This document shows, in pieces, positions 18,704 through 25,294 of a stretch of 62,127 bases of DNA. The first letter of the stretch is position 1. Each line of letters begins with the position of its first letter. The stretch covers positions 1-62,127 of the forward strand of contig CAZWLJ010000011.1 in assembly GCA_964634605.1 (NCBI GenBank), read 5' to 3'. This DNA comes from UPXZ01 sp964634605. Lineage in GTDB: Bacteria > Bacteroidota > Bacteroidia > Bacteroidales > Paludibacteraceae. A program made the translations under genes and the position numbers. The notes beneath the pieces were generated by a model. It made no database searches and was not told the DNA's origin. It saw only the letters and a list, made by a program, of their open reading frames with translations.

Positions 18704-19113
18704 GTGAAGGAGTTTTTAAATAACTCATAATCAAAAATATAATCTTCCGGATCGTACCGGGCTGATGCCAGAATTAATGCCAGTGAATTGGTCGAGAAAT
18801 TCTGCATTTGCCTCCATACACCTTTGGGTACATACAGCCCGTAGTACGAACGGTTGAGTGAGAATACCCTGCGTTCCTTACCGTTGTCGAGGATTACATC
18901 AAAACTGCCTGACAATGCTACGATAAACTCCTGATTAACTTTATAGGCATGTCCGCCTCTGATTTCGCCACCGGGCACATCGTATATCCAATAGGTGCGT
19001 TTTATTCTGAAGGGAATATTTTTTATTTCCTCAATGACAGAAAGATTTCCCCGGCGGTCGAGCGTTTTTGGGAGATCAATTATTCGTGCTCCGTTAAGAG
19101 GTAACATTTTCAA
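18700..19113 (-). CDS. Second FdtA-like cupin, HxH motif changed to HxY
   Basis: The 137-residue protein is a clear paralogue of the next gene downstream. Both share the order RGGHA, GSFDV, a Gly-Lys/Ser-rich turn, a Trp-Arg after a short proline loop, and an acidic Asp-Tyr-Ile C-terminal block. Its motif reads GGHAYKVNQ, so the second histidine of HxH is tyrosine (codon TAT, complementary to 18945-18950). It may be a ketoisomerase with other stereochemistry, or a non-catalytic partner. It is the first sugar-pathway gene after wzc, 36 bases beyond its stop. The family is well supported. The function of this copy is open. Confidence 0.8.
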   Translation of the reverse strand: MKMLPLNGARIIDLPKTLDRRGNLSVIEEIKNIPFRIKRTYWIYDVPGGEIRGGHAYKVNQEFIVALSGSFDVILDNGKERRVFSLNRSYYGLYVPKGVWRQMQNFSTNSLALILASARYDPEDYIFDYELFKNSFT

Positions 19114-19149
19114 TATTTTTTAGAATAATCATTTAATAAGGAAATCAGA

Positions 19150-21594
19150 TCAGACTTTGGTTTTTCCGGTTTCTGTTTTGTAACCATAAGTATGCCTGCT
19201 CTTGCCGTAGCCGTAGCCGTAGCCGTATTTTTTGCCTGAACCGTAACTGTAGGTGTGTTTGTTAAGATCCACATCGTTGAGGATAAAGTACATGTTTTTA
19301 AGCTTTTGAGTTTTGTACAGTATCGTGGCATCTTCTATATCCTTTTTTGTCGAATATTCAGCCCTTACCACATACAGAGTGACATCGGCCAGGCGGTTGA
19401 GCAGGAAACTGTCCGAAACCACACCGATAGGAGCCGTATCGATGACGATGTAATCGAACTGTTGCCGCAAATCGTCAATAAGCTCATCCAGCGTTGGTTT
19501 GGCAAGTAATTCGTTGGGATTAGGGGGAATAGTTCCTGCAGTGATAATTGACAGATTCGGGTGAATACCTGTTGGCTTTATCAGCTCGTTCTGCGATATC
19601 TGTCCCGAAAGGTAAAGAGTAATACCCGATTTGTTTTCTACACCAATGTATTCGGCCAGTCTGGGCCTGCGCACATCCAGTTCTATAATTACAACCTTTT
19701 TATCGAGCAGAGCCAGACTTATTGCCAGATTAATGGTTACAAATGTTTTTCCCTCGCCACTTACGCTCGAGAGCATGTTTATCACTTTCTTATCAGGACT
19801 ATCCATCACGAACATCAGGTTTGTCCTTAAAAGCCGCATCATTTCATTGAAACTGTCGGTATTGTTTTCGCTTACCAGAATTTTATCTTTATTGCTGGTT
19901 TTTGGTATTTCACTTAATATCGGTACGGTTGATATCGACTCCAGTTCTGCCTTATTATCAATCTGATAGCGTAATAAATCTCTGATTTTAATTCCAATAA
20001 CCGGGATGAGCAAACCAATCAGGAATGAGGACAAAAGAATGAGCCTTTTTTTGGGCGAAACAGGTCCCAGGCTGTGAACTTTGTCAATCAATTTTGAACC
20101 GGGCACTACCGACGACATGTTCATGTATTTTTCTTCTTTTTTTTGTAATAAGTATAAAAACAATTCTTCTTTCACACCTTGCTGGCGTTTTATCTCGGTA
20201 TATTCACGTTCCTGCCGGGGAACGGCTCTTACACGGGCACTTGTCTGGTAGTATTTTGAAGTTATATCGCGGTAGGCTATCTGCAGATTGTTTTGCTCGT
20301 TTTGTAGTCCGGATTTCAATGTGTTGAAGGTTGACTCAGTTTTGTTGTTGAGATCAATCATTGCCTGATTGCTGCCCGATGCAATTCGCGAAAGCCGGTT
20401 TTTTTCCAGAATAAGTTTATTGTAGTCACTGATCATCTCGTTCAGTCCGCTGCTTGTTATGCCCGAATTTGCTGGTATCAGCTGGTCATGGCTGCCGATA
20501 TTCTGAATGTAGTTGTTAAGATTGGTCACTATATTCAGCTGGGTTGCCACTTCGAGCCTCCTCTGATCGTTTGCGGTTGCCTGAGCATTGAATAGTTCAG
20601 ATTGCGACGTGAGTTCGGTTATTCCACGTGATTGTTTGTATCTTTCTGCTTGCGCTTCAATGCTGCTGAGCTCACTGCTCAATGCATTAAGGTGTTCTTC
20701 AATCAGTTGTGACGTTTTATTCGCCATTTCGATTTTTTCATTCATTTCTTCACGATTGTAAACTTCAATAAATTTTTGAATGAAATCTATCCCGAGATTT
20801 TCGTTCGGGCAGATGAACGATAAATCGACTACTGAACCTGTTTTGGAGGCTAATATCATTTTCATTTTTGACAGGTAGTACGCGGCAACATCCGACGGAT
20901 TATGAATACCTGCTTCCATCAGCATATCATTAGCAGGATTCATATTGCCACGCTTTAGGTTTACCTCACCAAATGGCAACATTACTTTATTGTCTGAGTA
21001 TGAAGCTTTTATGTTGTATTTCTTTTCGGCAAAAGTACCCGAGAATTCAATCTGGCCATCGGGGTGAACCAGCATATCCATAACCACATGACCGGTGAAA
21101 TACTTCAGTACGTTGTCACTCAGGCTGATCTGCACGGGACATTCGCCGCCATAAAGAACTTTTTCGCGGTATCTGCCTAAATCGGGAAATTTGCGGTTAA
21201 GACCCGTTTTCCGGATCAGGGGAAGAGTGTTTATTCTCGTGCAGGTTGTGTAAAGACCCAGTTCGCGGATTGCTTTCTCGATGATAATTGAATTTTTAAG
21301 CAGCTCAAGTACATTGTCAACACTGTTTTTTTGAGTGATGATACTCATTTCGTTGAATACATTCATCTCAACCGAGCCGCTTCCCTTCGAATCATCCTTA
21401 AATAAAACCGAAGTTTTCACTTCGTATTCCGGAAGTGCAAACCTGAGATATATTAAAGCGATGGAAATGCAGATAACCAGGGAAATAAGAAACCATTTCC
21501 AGAGTGATAAATATCTGATTATCAATCCTATAAAATCTATTGGTTTTTCGGTCAGGGGATTATGGCCGTTTGCTGACTCCGGGTAATTATTCAT
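19150..21594 (-). CDS. wzc: Wzc-type polysaccharide co-polymerase and BY-kinase
   Basis: The 814-residue inner-membrane protein has a Wzz/PCP N-terminal domain with a membrane segment near residues 33-52, a long periplasmic coiled-coil region (about 270-470), a second membrane segment near 525-545 (LILLSSFLIGLLIPVIGI), and a cytoplasmic tyrosine kinase. The kinase has Walker A SVSGEGKT, Walker A' IIELDVRRPR and Walker B YIVIDTAPIG. The C-terminal tail has eight tyrosines, including a YGYGYGYG run, the expected autophosphorylation cluster. It controls chain length and works with Wza to export the polymer. It lies 153 bases after wza and is complete. Confidence 0.95.
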   Translation of the reverse strand: MNNYPESANGHNPLTEKPIDFIGLIIRYLSLWKWFLISLVICISIALIYLRFALPEYEVKTSVLFKDDSKGSGSVEMNVFNEMSIITQKNSVDNVLELLKNSIIIEKAIRELGLYTTCTRINTLPLIRKTGLNRKFPDLGRYREKVLYGGECPVQISLSDNVLKYFTGHVVMDMLVHPDGQIEFSGTFAEKKYNIKASYSDNKVMLPFGEVNLKRGNMNPANDMLMEAGIHNPSDVAAYYLSKMKMILASKTGSVVDLSFICPNENLGIDFIQKFIEVYNREEMNEKIEMANKTSQLIEEHLNALSSELSSIEAQAERYKQSRGITELTSQSELFNAQATANDQRRLEVATQLNIVTNLNNYIQNIGSHDQLIPANSGITSSGLNEMISDYNKLILEKNRLSRIASGSNQAMIDLNNKTESTFNTLKSGLQNEQNNLQIAYRDITSKYYQTSARVRAVPRQEREYTEIKRQQGVKEELFLYLLQKKEEKYMNMSSVVPGSKLIDKVHSLGPVSPKKRLILLSSFLIGLLIPVIGIKIRDLLRYQIDNKAELESISTVPILSEIPKTSNKDKILVSENNTDSFNEMMRLLRTNLMFVMDSPDKKVINMLSSVSGEGKTFVTINLAISLALLDKKVVIIELDVRRPRLAEYIGVENKSGITLYLSGQISQNELIKPTGIHPNLSIITAGTIPPNPNELLAKPTLDELIDDLRQQFDYIVIDTAPIGVVSDSFLLNRLADVTLYVVRAEYSTKKDIEDATILYKTQKLKNMYFILNDVDLNKHTYSYGSGKKYGYGYGYGKSRHTYGYKTETGKTKV
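19204..19227 (-). repeat. Hexanucleotide repeat x4 in the wzc tyrosine tail
   Basis: Four exact tandem copies of GCCGTA on the + strand encode alternating Tyr-Gly on the coding strand. Slippage would add or remove Tyr-Gly pairs without shifting the frame, changing the number of phosphorylatable tyrosines in Wzc. Confidence 0.85.
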
Positions 21595-21747
21595 AAGTTC
21601 TACTGCTTGCGTTTATACATGAAACGAGCATTAAAACAGATTCATAAAATACCACTGACCATGTTCAATGCGAGTCACATGTCGTAATGATTAATATAAC
21701 TATAAAAAGAGCATGTAAAGAAATTATAATCAAATCATTTGTTTTTT

Positions 21748-22572
21748 TTATCGTTTGATTGCCGAATACAATGTTGCAGCTATATTGACAACTGAAAACA
21801 GTACGGAAATGGTAGATATCCGATAACTTTCAGCCGAGCCGAATTTGGAGGATTCGGTACGTGATTTATTTGGCTCGACATAAACTACATCATTCTGTTC
21901 CAGGAAATAAGCAGGAGAGGAGATAATGTCTTTATCATTCAGATTCAGTGTAATGTATTTCTTATTCCCGTTTATATCTTCGCGAAGTACTTTTACATTG
22001 TCGCGGCGGCCATAAATAGTCATATCGCCCGCCATAGCCAGACCTTCGAGTATTGTAAGTCTTTCGTTTACCGATTCAAATTTTCCGGGTTTGGTCACTT
22101 CACCCAAAATGTTTACTGAAAAATTCAGAATGCGAACGGTAATAATCGGCATTTCTCCGGTGAATGCCGGGGCAATCATTTCCTGAATCTTTTTACCCAA
22201 CTCTTTGGTGGTCAGCCCTTTTATCTGTATTCTTCCCAATACCGGAAAGTTGATAAAGCCCTCGTTATCAACCAGATAATTCTGCAGCGTTGGTTGTGTA
22301 AAAATGGAGGATACATCTGCAGAACCTGCAGTTTGCGGTGAAATCAGGTTGTAAATACTTGAAGCACCCGGTTCGGTACTCACTACGGTAATGGAGAGCA
22401 AATCCTTGGGTTTAATGACAGGATCAAATAATCTGGCAGTTTTCGATTCAATTTGCGGTGTTTTTGCCTTTTCATCTGCTTGCTGAAAATATGCAATGTT
22501 TTTTACCTGCGAGCAGGAACTGATGAAAAGAATAACTATAAATATCAACGACAGGTGACAAACATTTTTCAT
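21748..22572 (-). CDS. wza: Wza-type outer-membrane polysaccharide export lipoprotein
   Basis: The 274-residue protein has a lipoprotein signal (hydrophobic residues 8-17, lipobox FISSC with Cys20), then VKNIAYFQQ, common at the start of Bacteroidota Wza homologues. A Poly_export domain follows near residues 50-140 (YLVDNEGFINFPVLG) and an SLBB domain near 145-230 (ILGEVTKPG, ILEGLAMAGD). A hydrophobic C-terminal segment precedes the end. It forms the outer-membrane channel for the exopolysaccharide with Wzc. It is the first gene of the EPS operon. Confidence 0.93.
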   Translation of the reverse strand: MKNVCHLSLIFIVILFISSCSQVKNIAYFQQADEKAKTPQIESKTARLFDPVIKPKDLLSITVVSTEPGASSIYNLISPQTAGSADVSSIFTQPTLQNYLVDNEGFINFPVLGRIQIKGLTTKELGKKIQEMIAPAFTGEMPIITVRILNFSVNILGEVTKPGKFESVNERLTILEGLAMAGDMTIYGRRDNVKVLREDINGNKKYITLNLNDKDIISSPAYFLEQNDVVYVEPNKSRTESSKFGSAESYRISTISVLFSVVNIAATLYSAIKR

Positions 22573-22927
22573 AATTTACAGAGTTTAGCAGGTCCTGACT
22601 AATGTGTTGATTACGAGTTATATATACTTATTCTATAATAAATATTCAGTATTAACTCCTTTTTGATTAAAACGTCTGTAAACCTGAAAATGTTTAACTA
22701 AAAATCAGGTTTTAAAACCAATTTAAAATAATATAAAAATGATTTTTTATAATCTGATATTTTTTCATTTCTTAAACGGCTTAAAAAAGTGAACAAATAT
22801 AAGAAGCGGTTTGTTTTTTAATATATACTTTTCCTGCTTGGCAAAGAAGATATTAATAACTGACATATTTGTGTACTTGTTTTCATGATTTTATTTTCTG
22901 ATTTTATCATATTTATTCCACTATAAT
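22573..22927. other. Divergent regulatory region of the EPS operon and beta-helix gene
   Basis: This 355-base AT-rich gap holds a probable leftward promoter at 22794-22801, leaving a wza leader of about 215 nucleotides, and must also contain the promoter of the rightward beta-helix gene. I see no clear element for the latter and no strong terminator hairpin in the leader. Confidence 0.5.
22794..22801 (-). promoter_or_regulatory. Probable -7 element for the EPS operon
   Basis: The minus strand reads TATATTTG, matching the Bacteroidota TAnnTTTG -7 consensus. No good -33 TTTG is found at 17-23 bases. If used, transcription starts near 22787. Confidence 0.4.
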
Positions 22928-23908
22928 ATGAGAAAAGAAGTTACTGCAATCATTATCCTTTTTACCTGGTTTATCTGCTCAGGCTTTTTATATTGTCAGG
23001 GACTAATCAGTGAAAGCAACTTTTCACCGTCTACGCGAATTGAAATCACCGGAAAGAATAATTTTACTATTGAAGGAAAAGAAATAAAAAACGTCACAGG
23101 ACATTGCATTACCCTGAGTGCCTGTCATAACGTTATCATACGGAATTGTAAATTCGGACCTGCTTCAGCTTTTATTGGCATTTACCTGTGCGATTGTTCG
23201 GATGTCAGTATCACGAACTGCATATTTGAAGATGTGGCAACCGGTTTATTGGCTCAGGGGTGCCGGGGGAATATAAAATTTGAATTCAACGAGGTGAAAA
23301 ACGTCAATCTGAAGAAACTCCGCAATTACGGGAGCATGGCTTTTTTCAACGAAGTGAACGGAAGCGGAAACAGCATTTGCTATAACGTGTGCGAAAACAT
23401 CGCAGGCGAGAGTTATCCGGGCGATATTATCAGTCTTTTCAAGTCAAATGGTACACCAGACAGTCCGATAAAAGTATGCAATAACTGGATTCGCGGAGGA
23501 GGACCTGCCGAATGGGGTGGGGGCATTATGCTCGGAGACTGCGGAGGATCGTATTTCACAGTCGAAAACAACTTAATGGTAGATCCGGGGCAATATGGAA
23601 TTGCAGTGGCAAGCGGACACCACATTACCGTGAGGTATAACAAGATATATGCCCGGCAGCAGGAGTTCTGCAACGTGGGTCTGTATGCATGGAATCAGAC
23701 CGAAACCGAATGTCATGATTTGACAATAGCCCACAATGAAATTAACTATACGAGTAAGACCGGTAAAAAAGAAAAATTCTGGTTTGCCGGAAATGTTGGC
23801 AAAGTTGCCGGAGCTCAGACCAATGTGTATAATCCGGCATTGAGTGCATCGATACTCCCTGCGAGGATAACAGGCAGGAAACCGGAAACTGCAGATAAAG
23901 TGAAATGA
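22928..23908 (+). CDS. Secreted right-handed beta-helix protein
   Basis: The 326-residue protein has a signal peptide (MRKEVTAIIILFTWFICSGFLYCQG) and then parallel beta-helix repeats rich in asparagine ladders (VIIRNCKF, VSITNCIFEDVATGL). The centre has NNWIRGGGP, GDCGGSYF, DPGQYGIAVASGHHITVRYNKIYARQQ and GLYAWNQTE. The same blocks recur in the beta-helix part of the 901-residue protein encoded at 25295-28000, so they are paralogues. This one lacks the C-terminal domains and any T9SS sorting signal. Beta-helix folds of this kind bind or cleave polysaccharides, but no catalytic set is recognised. Divergent from wza, it may act on the EPS; that is inference. Confidence 0.75.
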   Translation: MRKEVTAIIILFTWFICSGFLYCQGLISESNFSPSTRIEITGKNNFTIEGKEIKNVTGHCITLSACHNVIIRNCKFGPASAFIGIYLCDCSDVSITNCIFEDVATGLLAQGCRGNIKFEFNEVKNVNLKKLRNYGSMAFFNEVNGSGNSICYNVCENIAGESYPGDIISLFKSNGTPDSPIKVCNNWIRGGGPAEWGGGIMLGDCGGSYFTVENNLMVDPGQYGIAVASGHHITVRYNKIYARQQEFCNVGLYAWNQTETECHDLTIAHNEINYTSKTGKKEKFWFAGNVGKVAGAQTNVYNPALSASILPARITGRKPETADKVK

Positions 23909-24000
23909 GTGAATCAGATTCATGTTAATATGATTCTCCTGAGAAAAAACCGTTTTTGTTTCCCGTATTTTACAATGTTTCGATAAATCTAAATGATAAA

Positions 24001-24561
24001 ATGAGGCTCCACATTAAATACACGCTTTGCGTCCGGTGTAAAAAGGAAATGCTGGAACAACTGGATCAGCTCGGTTTACACTATGGAGAAGTGGAAAAAG
24101 GTGAACTGGAGATAACGGAAGACATCAGTTACAAGCAGTTGGATGTGCTGAAAAAAGGATTGACAAGTTCAGGACTTGAGCTCATTGATGATAAGAAAGC
24201 AATGCTGGTAAGAGAAATAAAAAATATAATCATAAATTCAATCCGGAATACCGAATTTCAGCTTAAAACAAATCTTTCGGCACATCTCAGCGAAACGCTT
24301 CACTACGATTATTCGTATATTTCAAGCCTTTATAAGGAAATTACCGGTACTACTATCGAACAGTTTATGATTTACCAGAAAATTGAAAGGGTAAAAGAAC
24401 TGCTCACATACGACGACCTGAACCTCACAGAGATATCGTACATGCTCAATTACAGCAGTGTAGCACATCTTTCCAATCAATTCAAAAAGGTTACGGGTGT
24501 TACTCCGACCATATTCAAGTACATCATTAACCGAAGCAATATCATTCAGGATATGGTTTGA
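24001..24561 (+). CDS. AraC-type regulator with a small CxxC N-terminal domain
   Basis: From the ATG at 24001 the protein has 186 residues. An in-frame ATG at 23956 would add 15, but homologues I know begin M-x-L-x-I-K as here. The N-terminal 70 residues read HIKYTLCVRCKKEMLEQLDQLG and LHYGEVEKGELEI, resembling a ferredoxin-like HMA-style fold with CxxC. The C-terminal 100 residues are an AraC double helix-turn-helix with LSETLHYDYSYISSLYKEITG and LTEISYMLNYSSVAHLSNQFKKVTGVTP. No ligand-binding cupin domain is present. It lies between the two beta-helix genes and probably controls one or both. The signal is unknown. Confidence 0.85.
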   Translation: MRLHIKYTLCVRCKKEMLEQLDQLGLHYGEVEKGELEITEDISYKQLDVLKKGLTSSGLELIDDKKAMLVREIKNIIINSIRNTEFQLKTNLSAHLSETLHYDYSYISSLYKEITGTTIEQFMIYQKIERVKELLTYDDLNLTEISYMLNYSSVAHLSNQFKKVTGVTPTIFKYIINRSNIIQDMV

Positions 24562-25294
24562 TTCTCATGCAATTACACCTCCGGATTTTTTATCAATATC
24601 CTGAATATTTTTCAACATATCCTATTCGTTTCGTCTTACAGCCTTCCAAACGTATTTTTACTTTTTTTTAAAAAAATTTCAGCTTTCAGATAAAATCTCA
24701 ATGTCGTTTCTAAAGAAATTACTTATCCAGGCTAAATTTATAATTTTTTTCAAAAAATAATTCTTTGGTGAAAAAACCAATTATAAATGTTAAATGATTG
24801 ATAAACTGAAAATTATACAACTTTTTCCGTAATTGTGTAATTTCTTAATCAAAAAAGACATCTACTTTTGCATCGTTTATTTTTAGTTATAAATATGTTG
24901 CCCGGATATCATTTCCTGCTCGAAGCAAAATGTATATGACAAAGATAAATTATTGCAGTTCTTTTTAATATCCGTTTCATTCATTCGGAAGAGACAGTAA
25001 ATAAGCGCTATTCAGCGAGTATTCAGGTCATTTCTTGAAATGAGAAGGTGTATTTATACCTGCATTATTTTTTTTCAGTTTTGGTATTTTTTTACAGTCT
25101 GTTTTTTGAGTCTTTTGAGCGATAATAAAGTGAGCAAACAGCTGTATATTTAGAAATTTCGTCAGTCAAACGTGTTTTACCAGCCTTAATTTTTAAATCA
25201 GAATTTCCTAAACTTAAAAAACAACATTTACCTCTTATGTAGTTGTAAATGTGTGTGTTAATTAAATTATAAGTATTTAATATATGGATACTAT
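24562..25294. other. 733-base intergenic region with long leader before the 901-residue surface protein
   Basis: No convincing gene is found. A good -7 element at 24863-24870 implies a leader of about 420 nucleotides. Within it are a perfect 7-bp hairpin (25028-25043) and a second 7-bp hairpin with one G-T pair (25046-25061), followed by eight T residues at 25068-25075. This arrangement could be an attenuator or the end of a small RNA. Confidence 0.5.
24863..24870 (+). promoter_or_regulatory. Probable -7 element
   Basis: TACTTTTG followed by C matches TAnnTTTG exactly. A TTG lies 27 bases upstream at 24833-24835, rather far for a -33 element. Transcription would start near 24875, directed at the beta-helix/T9SS gene or at a leader RNA. 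Confidence 0.5.

Noticed and set aside
19110..19331. Open frame of 73 codons on the minus strand overlapping the 3' end of wzc and just touching the next gene
   Set aside because: Low-complexity Thr-Ala run is a frame-shifted reading of the wzc Tyr-Gly repeat; no start context and no family resemblance.
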